64,000 bases of DNA from JACJWR01 sp964474045 (GCA_964474045.1 CAYYRC010000009.1:42672-106671), one strand, 5' to 3'; shown: positions 1-9,376, numbered from the stretch's first letter. Program-made: numbers and translations. The notes: generated by a model not told the origin, from the letters alone.

Positions 1-1
1 C

Positions 2-1180
2 GTTCGCGACTACAGCCCTGCGCAGCTCGATTCCCTGACGTCGGCCGGGGACGTGATCTGGACGGGCGCGGGCGGGCTGCCCGGCGGCGATGGCTGGGTC
101 GTCTTCGCACCCGCCGACGCTCCCGAGCTGCTGCCGGACGCACTTCCGCTGGCGGACTCCGTCTCGCACCCTGACCTAGCCGCCGCCGTGCTGGGCGCCG
201 TGGACGTCGGCGGCGGCTGGTTCCACGGCCAGATCCTGGCGAACCTGAGTGCGGCGCAGCCCGAGGGTTTCACCGCTGACGCTCTGGCCGACACGCTGCT
301 CGAGCTGCTCTGGGCGGGATGGATCAGCAACGACACTCTGGAACCCGTCCGGCGCCGCCTCGGCCGACGCCCGGCGCGCCGGACCGGCGGCCCGCCGCAA
401 CTGACCTCGCCGCTGACCTCGCCGCCGGCCGCAGGCACGCGGAGCCGCCGTCCCGGGGCGGTCCGGCGCGGCCGGGTGCGGCCGGATTCCCGCACCGCAG
501 CGAGGGCAAGCCTGCTGCCGGGGCGTTGGTCCGCGGTACCGCGGGGCAGCCTCGATCCGACCGTCCGCGCGGCGGCAGGGGCCGAATGGCTGCTCGCCAG
601 GCACGCGGTACTCACCCGGGGGGCCCTGTCCATGGAGCGCTACCCAGGGGGCTTCACGACGGCTTACAAGGTTCTCAGTCAGATGGAGGAGTCCACCGGA
701 GGCTGCATCCGCGGCTACGCCATCGAGGGGCTGGGCGGCGCCCAGTTCACCACGGCGACGGCCGTCGACCGGCTTCGCGCCCACCAGCCTGGGGAGTCCG
801 CGGGAGCTGGCACGGGCCTGCTGCTGGCTGCGGCCGACCCGGGGCAGCCCTACGGCGCGGCGCTCCCCTGGCCTGCGCGCGCGGCGGCCGAGGCGAGCGG
901 TCACCGCCCGGCGCGGAAGGCGGGGGCGTCGGTGGTGCTGGTGTCCGGACGTCCGGTCGCCTACCTGGAGCGCGGCGGCCGCTCGCTGCTGACGTGGACG
1001 GACGACCCGGCTGAGCTGGCAAGCGCCGCGGGGGCCTTCGCCGAGGCCGTGCGCGCGCGCCGCCTTGGCGCGGTGTCCATCCAGCGTGTCGACGGAGCGG
1101 GCATCGCGGACTCGGCGGCCGGTGCCGCACTCCTGCAGGCCGGGTTCGTCTGGACGCCCCGCGGCATGCGGCTCCGTTGA
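2..1180 (+). CDS. lhr: ATP-dependent helicase Lhr, C-terminal part (5' end outside window)
   Basis: This is the C-terminal third of a large Lhr-type superfamily 2 helicase, a DNA-repair helicase in actinobacteria. The frame is open from base 2 (reading VRDYSPAQLDSL), so the ATG-like codon at 53 is internal. The Lhr-C signature is clear: a winged-helix stretch (GRWSAV, then RHAVLTRGALSMERYPGGF), YKVLSQMEES, RGYAIEGLGGAQF, PYGAALPWP, the RKAGASVVLVSG beta strand, YLERGGRSLLTW and the terminal TPRGMRLR. An Arg/Pro-rich linker of about 55 residues just before GRWSAV looks low-complexity. The helicase core lies upstream of the window. Family assignment is firm; the exact role in this organism is inferred. 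Confidence 0.9.
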   Translation, partial: VRDYSPAQLDSLTSAGDVIWTGAGGLPGGDGWVVFAPADAPELLPDALPLADSVSHPDLAAAVLGAVDVGGGWFHGQILANLSAAQPEGFTADALADTLLELLWAGWISNDTLEPVRRRLGRRPARRTGGPPQLTSPLTSPPAAGTRSRRPGAVRRGRVRPDSRTAARASLLPGRWSAVPRGSLDPTVRAAAGAEWLLARHAVLTRGALSMERYPGGFTTAYKVLSQMEESTGGCIRGYAIEGLGGAQFTTATAVDRLRAHQPGESAGAGTGLLLAAADPGQPYGAALPWPARAAAEASGHRPARKAGASVVLVSGRPVAYLERGGRSLLTWTDDPAELASAAGAFAEAVRARRLGAVSIQRVDGAGIADSAAGAALLQAGFVWTPRGMRLR

Positions 1181-1208
1181 GCGCCTTCAGATTGGCGCGG
1201 CAGATCTC

Positions 1209-1236
1209 GGGAATACCCCGCCCCCCGGTGAAGGTT
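1209..1236 (+). promoter_or_regulatory. ECF-sigma (SigH/SigR/SigE-like) promoter of clgR
   Basis: GGGAAT at 1209-1214 and GGTT at 1233-1236 are separated by 18 bases. This fits the GGAAT-N18/19-GTT consensus of redox and envelope-stress ECF sigma factors. It lies about 50 bp before the clgR start. Dependence of clgR on SigH or SigE is established in corynebacteria and mycobacteria; here it is inferred from the match. Confidence 0.55.
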
Positions 1237-1290
1237 GAAAGGTGCGGACGGCTGGTGCTGTCGTATCCTTAACGCGCGAGGAGGTGTTCC

Positions 1291-1551
1291 GTGGTTGTTC
1301 TGCGCACGATGATCGGCGACGAGCTCCGATCCCGACGACTGGACCAGGGCCGGACCCTGCGCGACGTCAGCGGAGCGGCGCGTGTCTCGCTGGGCTACCT
1401 CAGCGAGGTTGAGCGCGGCCAGAAAGAGGCCTCGAGCGAGCTTCTCGCCGCTATCTGCGGCGCCCTCGAGGTACCGCTGTCCGATGTTCTTCGGTCGGTG
1501 AGCGACAAGGTCGCCCGGGTCGAGTTCCCGGCCACCCCCCGCCTGGCCTGA
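1291..1551 (+). CDS. clgR: ClgR-type XRE-family transcriptional activator of Clp protease genes
   Basis: An 86-residue single-domain HTH_XRE protein. The core (LRSRRLDQGRTLRDVSGAA, then RVSLGYLSEVERGQKEASSE and LLAAICGALEVPLSDVL) matches ClgR, which activates clpP1P2, clpC and other protease genes under stress. The start is GTG, with a strong Shine-Dalgarno GAGGAGG at 1278-1284. It ends soon after the HTH, somewhat shorter than the usual ~100-125 residues. It converges on pncC, whereas in many actinobacteria it follows pncC/cinA in the same direction, so a local inversion is possible. An ECF-type promoter precedes it. Confidence 0.85.
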   Translation: MVVLRTMIGDELRSRRLDQGRTLRDVSGAARVSLGYLSEVERGQKEASSELLAAICGALEVPLSDVLRSVSDKVARVEFPATPRLA

Positions 1552-1597
1552 CTCCCATCCCGGCCTAGCCTGACTCGCATCCCAGTCTGCTGCGCGA

Positions 1598-2107
1598 TCA
1601 GTGCGAGCCGCCGGGGGCCAGCGATGCCAGCGCCAGCCCCAAGGCCTCGTCCACCGCGGCGGCGCGGACGGCGGCTCTGCCACCTTTCAGCTGAAGCGAT
1701 CGGACGTAGGCCGTGCGAACACCCTGCACACTCATGTCGATCCCAATGAACACTGTGCCTGGGAGTGCCATGCCCTGGGCGTCCGGACCCGCCGCACCCG
1801 TGGTGCTGATGCCCACATCCGCCCCGAGCCGCTCCCGCACACCGCGAGCCATCTGCGCCGCCACCTCGGCGTCCACCGGACCGCGCTCGGCGAGCAGCGC
1901 CGCATCCACGCCCAGCAGCTTCGCCTTCACGTCGGTGGCATAGGCGACTATGCCGCCACGGAAGACATTGGAGGCCCCCGGCACGGCCACCACGGCGGCC
2001 GCGACCAGCCCGCCCGTAAGCGACTCCGCCGTCGCCAGCCAGAGCCCGCGTCGCCCCAGCTCGTCCACCAGGTCGGATGCTCCGGCCCGCTCCGCCGAAC
2101 TCGTCAC
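1598..2107 (-). CDS. pncC: Nicotinamide-nucleotide amidohydrolase (CinA C-terminal domain family)
   Basis: A 169-residue stand-alone CinA-C/PncC domain that deamidates nicotinamide mononucleotide to nicotinic acid mononucleotide in pyridine nucleotide salvage. Diagnostic segments are ATAESLTGGLVAAA near residue 25, the GGIVAYATDVKAKLLGV strand, and GISTTGAAGPDAQGMALPGT near 100-120. The N-terminal MoCF domain of full-length CinA is absent, as in the short PncC form. It is the last gene of ftsK-rimO-pgsA-pncC, and its start overlaps the pgsA stop by 4 nt, indicating translational coupling. Confidence 0.9.
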   Translation of the reverse strand: MTSSAERAGASDLVDELGRRGLWLATAESLTGGLVAAAVVAVPGASNVFRGGIVAYATDVKAKLLGVDAALLAERGPVDAEVAAQMARGVRERLGADVGISTTGAAGPDAQGMALPGTVFIGIDMSVQGVRTAYVRSLQLKGGRAAVRAAAVDEALGLALASLAPGGSH

Positions 2108-2724
2108 CCGACGCCCCGGACCGTCTTCCCCTGCCGCAGCCGAACCGCCCGCACCGCATAGTCGATACCGGTTACCACAGTGAGAACCACCGCGATTCCC
2201 ATTACGACCTCGGCCACGACTTCGGCCGCTCCGGACAGCGGCAGCAGGTAGAGCACGATTGCCAGAATCTGGGCGGCCGTCTTCGCCTTGCCGCCGCGGC
2301 TAGCCGCGATCACGCCAGAGTTGATCACCCAGAACCGCAACAGAGTAACGGCGATCTCGCGCACCAGGATGACGACCGTGACCCACCACGGCAACTCGCC
2401 GATGACGGACAGTCCGATGAGGGCTGTGCCGGTCAGCAGCTTGTCGGCGATGGGGTCGGCGATCTTCCCGAACGTCGTGACGATGTGACGTTTCCGGGCG
2501 TAGTAGCCGTCCAGCCAATCCGTGATCGAGGCGACGATGAAGATCACCGTCGCCAGCAGGCGGCCGGTGGTGTCGGCGCCGCCGTCTGACATCAGGGCGA
2601 TGCCGAACGGGACCACGAGCACCAGTCGGAAGGCGGTCAGGGCGTTGGGGAGGTTGACCAGTCCCGAGTTGCTCGTGGGAAAGGCGAGCGCATCCGCCCG
2701 CGGCGGCTTGGCCTGCGGGCTCAC
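2104..2724 (-). CDS. pgsA: CDP-diacylglycerol--glycerol-3-phosphate 3-phosphatidyltransferase
   Basis: Membrane enzyme making phosphatidylglycerol phosphate from CDP-diacylglycerol and glycerol-3-phosphate. The CDP-alcohol phosphotransferase motif D-x2-DG-x2-AR-x8-G-x3-D-x3-D is complete: DWLDGYYAR, then eight residues to FGKIADPIAD. Several hydrophobic helices follow (for example ALIGLSVIGELPWWVTVVIL). Start is GTG, overlapping the rimO stop as GTGA. A related CDP-alcohol transferase such as a phosphatidylinositol-phosphate synthase is possible, but linkage to pncC, rimO and ftsK is typical of pgsA. Confidence 0.88.
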   Translation of the reverse strand: MSPQAKPPRADALAFPTSNSGLVNLPNALTAFRLVLVVPFGIALMSDGGADTTGRLLATVIFIVASITDWLDGYYARKRHIVTTFGKIADPIADKLLTGTALIGLSVIGELPWWVTVVILVREIAVTLLRFWVINSGVIAASRGGKAKTAAQILAIVLYLLPLSGAAEVVAEVVMGIAVVLTVVTGIDYAVRAVRLRQGKTVRGVG

Positions 2725-4118
2725 CGGGCGACCTCCGCGATCAGGTCGGCCCCCTCGCTGTCGATGAAGCGCACATCGAGCACATCACCCACCGACACAT
2801 CAATGGCAGTCGTCGGGCGCAGCGTCGTGGTGGCGTCCTCGGGTCCCTGGTGGGCGCACCGGCCCTCAGCTCCGGACCCGTCGGCGGCGACCGACTCCAC
2901 CAGCATCCTCCCCAAGTGGCCGATGCGGGCCTCGGCCGCATCAGCCATGACCGCATCGGCCAGGCTCGCGATGCTGTCAACCCGCGCAGCCACCTCTGCC
3001 GGGTCGAGGTGCCCCGGCAGCGACGCCGCCTCGGTTCCGTCCTCGTCGGAGTAGCCGAACACGCCGATGGCATCCAGGCGGGAGGCCGACAGGAACTCGG
3101 CGAGCTCGGCCAACTCCTGCTCGGTCTCGCCAGGGAAGCCGATGATGAAGTTCGATCGCAGGCCGGCCTGGGGCGCCTCAGCTCGGATCCGATCGATCAG
3201 ATCCAGGAACGCAGCCCCGTCGCCGTAGCGGCGCATGCGCCGCAGCACCGCGCGCGAGGCGTGCTGGAAGCTGAGGTCGAAGTACGGGGCGACACCAGGC
3301 GTGCGGGCAACCGCGGAGATCAGCCCCGGGCGCATCTCGGCGGGTTGCAGGTACGACACCCGGACCCACTCCAGGCCCGGCACGGCCCCGAGCTCCGGCA
3401 GCAACCCCTCCAGCAGCCGCAGATCCCCCAGGTCCTTGCCGTAGGAGGTGCTGTTCTCGCTGACGAGCACAACCTCCCGGACGCCGTCGGCCGCCATGGC
3501 GCGCACATCGGCAAGCACGTCCGCCGGGCGTCGCGACACGAAGGCACCGCGAAAGGAGGGGATGGCGCAGAAGGTGCAGCGGCGGTCGCAGCCCGAGGCG
3601 AGCTTCACCGGCGCGCTGGGTCCGGTGCCGAGCAGGCGGTGCCCGCCGAGCACCTCGTGACCAGGCGCGGCGGGCCCTGATCCGGATCGCTCGATCGGGC
3701 TGATCGGCAGCAGGCGGCGACGGTCGGAGGGCAACCTCGGCTCGGGCGGCCGACCGGCCAGGATGTCCTGCAGGCGCTCAGAGATGGCCGGGTAGTCGTC
3801 GAAGCCGAGGACTGTGGCTTCTGGCAGCTCGGCGGCCAACTGCGCACCGTAACGCTCGGCCATGCAGCCGACTGCCACGACGGCTGGGCCGTCGCCGTCG
3901 GCATCATCGGCAGCGGCCAGGATCGTCTGCACGCTCTCCGCCTTGGCCTGCTCGATGAACCCGCAGGTGTTCACGAGGACGACGTCGGCGTCCTCGTCGT
4001 CGGCAACCAGGCGCCAGCCGTCGGCGGCCAGGCGCCCGGCGAGCGCCTCGGAGTCGACGTCGTTGCGGGCGCAGCCGAGGGTGAGCAGGGACACCCGACG
4101 CGGCGTCGGCTCGGTCAC
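2721..4118 (-). CDS. rimO: Ribosomal protein uS12 (S12) methylthiotransferase RimO
   Basis: A 465-residue methylthiotransferase that adds a methylthio group to an aspartate of ribosomal protein S12. Domain order is standard: an N-terminal MTTase domain with cluster cysteines C16 (LLTLGCARND), C52 (VNTCGF) and C85 (AVGCMAERYG); a radical-SAM core with C177, C181 and C184 (GCDRRCTFCAIPSFRG); and a C-terminal TRAM domain (about 400-465, ending in SEGADLIAEVAR). LGCARNDVDSE separates RimO from MiaB. It overlaps ftsK upstream and pgsA downstream by 4 nt each. Confidence 0.95.
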   Translation of the reverse strand: MTEPTPRRVSLLTLGCARNDVDSEALAGRLAADGWRLVADDEDADVVLVNTCGFIEQAKAESVQTILAAADDADGDGPAVVAVGCMAERYGAQLAAELPEATVLGFDDYPAISERLQDILAGRPPEPRLPSDRRRLLPISPIERSGSGPAAPGHEVLGGHRLLGTGPSAPVKLASGCDRRCTFCAIPSFRGAFVSRRPADVLADVRAMAADGVREVVLVSENSTSYGKDLGDLRLLEGLLPELGAVPGLEWVRVSYLQPAEMRPGLISAVARTPGVAPYFDLSFQHASRAVLRRMRRYGDGAAFLDLIDRIRAEAPQAGLRSNFIIGFPGETEQELAELAEFLSASRLDAIGVFGYSDEDGTEAASLPGHLDPAEVAARVDSIASLADAVMADAAEARIGHLGRMLVESVAADGSGAEGRCAHQGPEDATTTLRPTTAIDVSVGDVLDVRFIDSEGADLIAEVAR

Positions 4119-6700
4119 CCGTCGCCGCGCAGGTCCGCGATGACATCAGGCAAGTCGTCGGGCGTGACGAGGACCTCGCGCGCCTTGCTGCCCTCGGACG
4201 GCCCGACGATGCCGCGAGTCTCCATCAGGTCCATCAGCCGCCCCGCCTTGGCGAAGCCGACGCGCAGCTTGCGCTGGAGCATGGACGTGCTGCCGAACTG
4301 CGAGGTCACCACCAGCTCGATGGCGCTGCACAGCAGGTCCAGGTCGTCGCCGATGTCCTCGTCGACGTCGGCCCGAGTTGCCGCGGGAGCCACGACGTCC
4401 TCGCGGAACTGCGGCGCCATCTGCTCCTTGCAGTGCTCGACCACGGCGTGGATCTCGTTGGCGGGGATGAAGGCGCCCTGCAGTCGGATGGGCTTGCTCG
4501 ACCCCATGGGAAGGAAGAGGCCGTCGCCCTGCCCGACGAGCTTGTCCGCACCTGGCTGATCCAGGATGACGCGACTGTCGGTGACGCTCGACGTCGCGAA
4601 CGCCAGCCGGCTCGGCACATTCGCCTTGATCAGCCCGGTCACGACGTCCACGCTGGGCCGCTGGGTGGCGAGCACCAGGTGGATGCCGGCAGCTCGGGCG
4701 AGCTGGGTGATGCGGACGATCGCGTCCTCGACATCGCGCGGCGCCACCATCATCAGATCGGCCAATTCGTCGACGATCACCACGAGGTATGGGTAGGGCG
4801 CCAGGACGCGCTGGCTGCCCGCCGGCGGGGTGATCCTCCCCTGCCGGACGGCCTTGTTGAACTCGTCGATGTGCCGGAAGCCGAACGCCGCAAGGTCGTC
4901 GTAGCGGGTGTCCATCTCCTTCACCACCCACTGCAGCGCATCGGCGGCCCGCTTGGGGTTGGTGATGATGGGCGTGATGAGGTGCGGGACGCCCTCGTAC
5001 GCGGTCAGCTCGACCCGCTTGGGGTCGATCAGGATCAGGCGCACCTCCTCCGGCGTGGCCCGCATGAGGATCGAGGTGATGAGGGTGTTGATGCAGGACG
5101 ACTTGCCCGCGCCGGTGGCGCCAGCCACCAGCAGGTGCGGCATCCGGGCGAGGTTCGCGGTGACGAAGCCGCCCTCGACGTCCTTGCCCAGGCCCACCAC
5201 CATCGGGTGCGAGTCACTGGTGGCCACCGCGCTGTTGAGCACGTCGGCCAGCGACACGATCTCACGGTCCGCGTTGGGGATTTCGATTCCGATCGCGGAC
5301 TTGCCGGGGATGGGCGAGAGGATGCGGACGTCGGCGCTGGCCACGGCGTAGGCGATGTTCTTGCTGAGCGCGGTGACGCGCTCGACCTTGACGCCCGGGC
5401 CCAGCTCGACCTCGTAGCGGGTGACGGTGGGCCCACGGGTGTAGCCGGTGACCGCTGCGTTGATCTCGAACTGCTCGAGCACCTCGGTGAGGGCGTCGAC
5501 GACGCGCTCGTTGGCGCGGGTGCCCGACTTCGGCGGCGGCCCCGGCACCAGCAGGTCGGCTGACGGCAGCGTGTAGAGCACGTCCCCGGACAGCGGCAGT
5601 TGCTGCGGCTCCCGCGGCCTGGGATGCGGAGCCGGGACATCGCTCGCGCCCGCTGCGGAGGACGGGTTCTCGGTGTCGACCGACGTGCCCGGCTGACCCT
5701 CGTCAGCGGTTGCCGGCGACCGCCGGGCGGGGGTCGCCAGCTCGGAGTCCGCCGTGTCAAAAGCCTCGGCGGCCACGTCCAGGGGATCGGCGCCGACAGG
5801 CCTCGCCGACCGGCGCCGGGACGTCTCGGACGCGCCTTTCGGTCGGGGCTGGACGCTCACGGCGCTCTCGAACGGCTCCTGGCCCAACGCGTCGTGCCGA
5901 GACCCGTCGCCATCGTCGGCCAGGGCGCTGGCGGCTGCGAGGTTCCCACGCGACCGCCGTCGGGGGGAGGCGGACCTGTGCCGCAGCCGCGCGACTGCGC
6001 CGCGGGCCTTCCGGACGGCCTGGGCCGGGGTGGTGGCGGTGATCATCAAGGCTCCCGCGACGTACAGCGCGATCATTGCGATCATCGTGACGGCCGTTCC
6101 CACGGCGGATGCCAGCGGCGCGGTGACCGCCCATCCCAGCCAGCCGGCGCCATCGCGGATACCGGTCCCCGAGCTCGGCTGGGGCACCCCGGCGGCACAG
6201 TGCCAGGTACCGAGGAGCGCGACGACCACAAGGATCCAGCCCACAGCTTCCGGACGCGTCATGCGATGGTCCGGTGAGCGCCACAGCACGACGGCGCCGA
6301 TGAGCAGCCCGAACGGAACCACGACCGCGAGCCGTCCGGCCGCGCCCATCACGATCGAGTCCACCAGGCCCAGCCCCGGCAGCTGGATGTCCGTGAACAC
6401 GGCAAGCCCCGACACAACCGCCGCCAACAGGAGCAGCAGCGCCGTGCCGTCGTAGCGGTGCCGCTGCGACGAGTCGGCGCGCGTCACCTTCCGGACGATG
6501 TTGCCGGTCAACGTGGCGACGGCCATCCAGGCGCTGCGCACGAGCCGCGCGATCGCGGCCAGCACGGAGCTGAAGGTCGATCCCCCGCCCGATCCGGGAT
6601 CCCCGCCGGCCGAACCCATTCCGCCACCTGCTGCGCGTGGCGCGGCGGCCGATCCCGGGCGGGTCCGGGTCGGGCGTGACGTCGAGGACTTGGTTGCCAT
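4115..6700 (-). CDS. ftsK: DNA translocase FtsK/SpoIIIE
   Basis: An 861-residue septal DNA pump that clears and dimer-resolves chromosomes at division. It has a Gly/Ser-rich N-terminus, about four membrane helices (first LLLLLAAVVSGLAVF, last VTMIAMIALYVAGALMI), a long Pro/Ala/Ser linker, and the motor with Walker A (GATGAGKSS), Walker B (LVVIVDELADLMM) and ATQRPSVDVVTG. The C-terminal winged-helix gamma domain (FGSTSMLQRKLRVGFAKAGR) would read KOPS sites. I chose ATG at 6700, just upstream of which lies GGGGC, over the in-frame start 48 nt further upstream. It heads the rimO-pgsA-pncC run. Confidence 0.95.
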   Translation of the reverse strand: MATKSSTSRPTRTRPGSAAAPRAAGGGMGSAGGDPGSGGGSTFSSVLAAIARLVRSAWMAVATLTGNIVRKVTRADSSQRHRYDGTALLLLLAAVVSGLAVFTDIQLPGLGLVDSIVMGAAGRLAVVVPFGLLIGAVVLWRSPDHRMTRPEAVGWILVVVALLGTWHCAAGVPQPSSGTGIRDGAGWLGWAVTAPLASAVGTAVTMIAMIALYVAGALMITATTPAQAVRKARGAVARLRHRSASPRRRSRGNLAAASALADDGDGSRHDALGQEPFESAVSVQPRPKGASETSRRRSARPVGADPLDVAAEAFDTADSELATPARRSPATADEGQPGTSVDTENPSSAAGASDVPAPHPRPREPQQLPLSGDVLYTLPSADLLVPGPPPKSGTRANERVVDALTEVLEQFEINAAVTGYTRGPTVTRYEVELGPGVKVERVTALSKNIAYAVASADVRILSPIPGKSAIGIEIPNADREIVSLADVLNSAVATSDSHPMVVGLGKDVEGGFVTANLARMPHLLVAGATGAGKSSCINTLITSILMRATPEEVRLILIDPKRVELTAYEGVPHLITPIITNPKRAADALQWVVKEMDTRYDDLAAFGFRHIDEFNKAVRQGRITPPAGSQRVLAPYPYLVVIVDELADLMMVAPRDVEDAIVRITQLARAAGIHLVLATQRPSVDVVTGLIKANVPSRLAFATSSVTDSRVILDQPGADKLVGQGDGLFLPMGSSKPIRLQGAFIPANEIHAVVEHCKEQMAPQFREDVVAPAATRADVDEDIGDDLDLLCSAIELVVTSQFGSTSMLQRKLRVGFAKAGRLMDLMETRGIVGPSEGSKAREVLVTPDDLPDVIADLRGDG

Positions 6701-6778
6701 AGTGCCCCGATGGTATCCGCCAGGCCCGACACATCCCGTTGGGAACACGCGCCGGGGTCCGGGCGCTCCCGGGCGGCG

Positions 6779-8473
6779 CTACTCCTCGATGACCACCGGG
6801 ATGATCATCGGCCGGCGGCGATGCTGGCCGCTCACCCACCGTCCCACCACGCGGCGCGTGATCTGCTGCAGCTGGTGACGGTCGCTGCCGCCTTCGCGCA
6901 TCGCGTCCTCGAGCGCGCCGCGGACACGGTCGGCGACATCCCCGAACACGTCATCGTCCTCGCTGAAGCCGCGGGCATGGAACTCCGGACCCACCGCCAC
7001 CTTGCCGGCGACCGCGTCTACCACCACGAAGACCGAGATGAAGCCCTCCTCACCCAGGATCCTGCGGTCGGTCATGGCGGCTTCGCTGATGTCGCCCACG
7101 CTGGATCCGTCGACGTAGACGTAGCCGCAGGGAACGGCGCCGGCGACGCTCACGCGGCCCTTGCGCAGGTCCACGACCATCCCATCGTCGACCACCACGA
7201 TCTGATCTTCCGGGACACCGGACCTGGCGGCGAGCCTGGCGTTGGCCCGCAGATGGCGCGGCTCGCCGTGCACGGGCATGACGGCCTTCGGCTTGACTAC
7301 GTTGTAGACGTACATCAGCTCGCCCGCGGCGGCATGCCCGGACACGTGCACGAAGGCGTTGCCCTGGTGCACCACGCGGGCGCCCAACCTGGTCAAGCCG
7401 TTGATCACGCGGTTCACAGAGTTCTCATTGCCGGGGATCATCGACGACGCGAGCACGATCGTGTCGCCGGGCCCGACCGCGATCCGGTGGTCCCGGTGCG
7501 CGATGCGGCTGAGCACGGCCATGGGTTCGCCCTGCGACCCCGTGCAGATGAGCACGACCTCATCGTCGGGGAACTCGTCGATCCGGTCGGCGGCGACCAG
7601 CGTGCTGCCCGGGATCCGCAGATAGCCCAGATCGCGGGCCACGTTCATGTTGCGCACCATCGAGCGTCCGATGAAGGCGACCTTGCGGCCATGGGCAGCG
7701 GCGGCGTTGATGATCTGCTGCACGCGGTGGATGTGCGAGGCGAAGCAGGCCACGATGATCCGGCCGTCGGTCTCGTCGAAGACCTGTTCGAGCACCGGCT
7801 GGATGTCGCCCTCGGAACGGATGAAGCCCGGCACCTCGGCGTTCGTCGAGTCGACCAGCAATAGATCCACGCCGGCGTCGCCCAGGCGCGCCAGAGCGTT
7901 GAGGTCGGTGATCCGGCCGTCCAGCGGCAGCTGATCCATCTTGAAGTCACCGGTGTGCACGACTGTGCCCGCCCCCGTGGTGATAGCGACCGCCAGGGCG
8001 TCCGGGATGGAGTGGTTGACGGCCACGAACTCGACGCTGAAGGGGCCGAGTTGTTCGCGCTGGCCCTCGCGGACCTCCAACGTGTAGGGCTTGATGCGGT
8101 ACTCGCGCAGCTTCGCCTCGATCAGGGCCAGCGTCAGCCTGGAGGCGATGATCGGGATGTCCTCGCGCTCACGCAGCAGATAGGGCACGGCGCCGATGTG
8201 ATCCTCGTGCCCGTGGGTGAGGATCACGGCCTCCACATCGTCCAGGCGATCGCGGATGTAGTCGAAGTCGGGCAGGATCAAGTCGATGCCGGGCTGGTCC
8301 TCCTCCGGGAACAGCACGCCGCAGTCGACGATGAGCAGGCGGCCTTCATACTCGAAGACGGTCATGTTCCGGCCGATCTCGCCCAGGCCGCCGAGGGCGA
8401 CGATGCGCAAGGTTCCGGGCTCCAGCGGCGCCGGCAGGCCGATGCCGGGGTGCGGGTGCGCGGCGCCGCTCAT
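6779..8473 (-). CDS. rnj: Ribonuclease J
   Basis: A 564-residue metallo-beta-lactamase/beta-CASP ribonuclease with 5' exo- and endonuclease activity in mRNA decay and rRNA maturation. The zinc motif is LTHGHEDHIGAVPYL (H87, H89, D91, H92), followed by HTGDFKMDQ and the beta-CASP stretches SHIHRVQQIINAA, CTGSQGEPMAVLSRIA and HVSGHAAAGELM. The C-terminal domain runs from about 450 to the end. The length is normal for bacterial RNase J. Its ATG overlaps the dapA stop (ATGA), a linkage common in actinobacteria, so it is probably co-transcribed with dapA. Confidence 0.95.
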   Translation of the reverse strand: MSGAAHPHPGIGLPAPLEPGTLRIVALGGLGEIGRNMTVFEYEGRLLIVDCGVLFPEEDQPGIDLILPDFDYIRDRLDDVEAVILTHGHEDHIGAVPYLLREREDIPIIASRLTLALIEAKLREYRIKPYTLEVREGQREQLGPFSVEFVAVNHSIPDALAVAITTGAGTVVHTGDFKMDQLPLDGRITDLNALARLGDAGVDLLLVDSTNAEVPGFIRSEGDIQPVLEQVFDETDGRIIVACFASHIHRVQQIINAAAAHGRKVAFIGRSMVRNMNVARDLGYLRIPGSTLVAADRIDEFPDDEVVLICTGSQGEPMAVLSRIAHRDHRIAVGPGDTIVLASSMIPGNENSVNRVINGLTRLGARVVHQGNAFVHVSGHAAAGELMYVYNVVKPKAVMPVHGEPRHLRANARLAARSGVPEDQIVVVDDGMVVDLRKGRVSVAGAVPCGYVYVDGSSVGDISEAAMTDRRILGEEGFISVFVVVDAVAGKVAVGPEFHARGFSEDDDVFGDVADRVRGALEDAMREGGSDRHQLQQITRRVVGRWVSGQHRRRPMIIPVVIEE

Positions 8474-9369
8474 GCGACCATCGACATTCCGGCAGCGGCC
8501 AGATCTGCGAGCAGGCGTTCCTTCTGTCCCTCGTCGGCGGGCAGCAGCGGCAGCCGCGGGGGGCCGGCCGGCAGACCCCGCAACTCGAGCGCAGCCTTAG
8601 TCAGCGTCACAGCGGGGGCGCGGAACAGACCCACGGCCACCGGCTCGGAGTCGTAGAAGATGGTGGTGGCGGTCCGGGTGTCCCCGGCGCCGAAGGCCGA
8701 CAGCATGGAGCGCAGGCGGTCGGCGATCAGATGCCCGGCGACGCTGACGAAGCCCACTGCGCCGATCGAGAGGAACGGCAGGTTCAGGGCGTCGTCGCCG
8801 GAGTACCAGAGCAGGTCCGAGGCCCGCAGGACGGCGGTCGCTGCGGCCAGGTCCGCCTTGGCGTCCTTCACCGCGACGATGCGCGGGTGCTCTGCCGCGC
8901 GGAGCAGCGTGTCCACGCCGATGGGGACCGCCGACCGGCCGGGGATGTCGTAGAGCATGACGGGGAGCTCCGTGGCATCGGCGATGGCGGTGAAGTGCGC
9001 CAGGATGCCCTCTTGGGAGGGCTTGGAGTAGTAGGGCGTCACGACGAGCAGGCCGTCGGCGCCGGCCGCTTCCGCCTGCCGCGCGAGCTCGATGCTGTGC
9101 CTGGTGTCGTTTGTGCCCACGCCGGCGATGAGCGGGACGTCCGGGCCCACAGTGGAGCGGACAGCCCGCAGCAGCTCGGCCTTCTCTTCGTCGGTCGTGG
9201 TCGGTGCCTCGCCAGTGGTGCCGTTGAGGACGAGGCCATCGTTGCCCAAGTCGATCAGGTGCTGCGCCAGCCGTGCGGCCCCGTCAAGATCGACCTCGTG
9301 GTCGGCCGTCATCGGCGTGATCATCGCCGTGTGCACGGCTCCCAGCGAGGGGGTCGAGAGGTTCGGCAT
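8470..9369 (-). CDS. dapA: 4-hydroxy-tetrahydrodipicolinate synthase
   Basis: A 299-residue TIM-barrel lyase condensing pyruvate with aspartate semialdehyde in lysine/diaminopimelate synthesis. Recognisable features are NGTTGEAPT (about 49-57), DGLLVVTPYYSKPSQEG, the catalytic tyrosine in MLYDIPGRS (Y140) and the Schiff-base lysine in IVAVKDAKADL (K168). dapB lies at 20.7 kb in the same orientation, so two steps of the pathway sit in this window but are not linked. The ATG is 7 nt from a TAGCCT hexamer, so translation is probably leaderless. Confidence 0.94.
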   Translation of the reverse strand: MPNLSTPSLGAVHTAMITPMTADHEVDLDGAARLAQHLIDLGNDGLVLNGTTGEAPTTTDEEKAELLRAVRSTVGPDVPLIAGVGTNDTRHSIELARQAEAAGADGLLVVTPYYSKPSQEGILAHFTAIADATELPVMLYDIPGRSAVPIGVDTLLRAAEHPRIVAVKDAKADLAAATAVLRASDLLWYSGDDALNLPFLSIGAVGFVSVAGHLIADRLRSMLSAFGAGDTRTATTIFYDSEPVAVGLFRAPAVTLTKAALELRGLPAGPPRLPLLPADEGQKERLLADLAAAGMSMVA

Positions 9370-9376
9370 GGTGACC

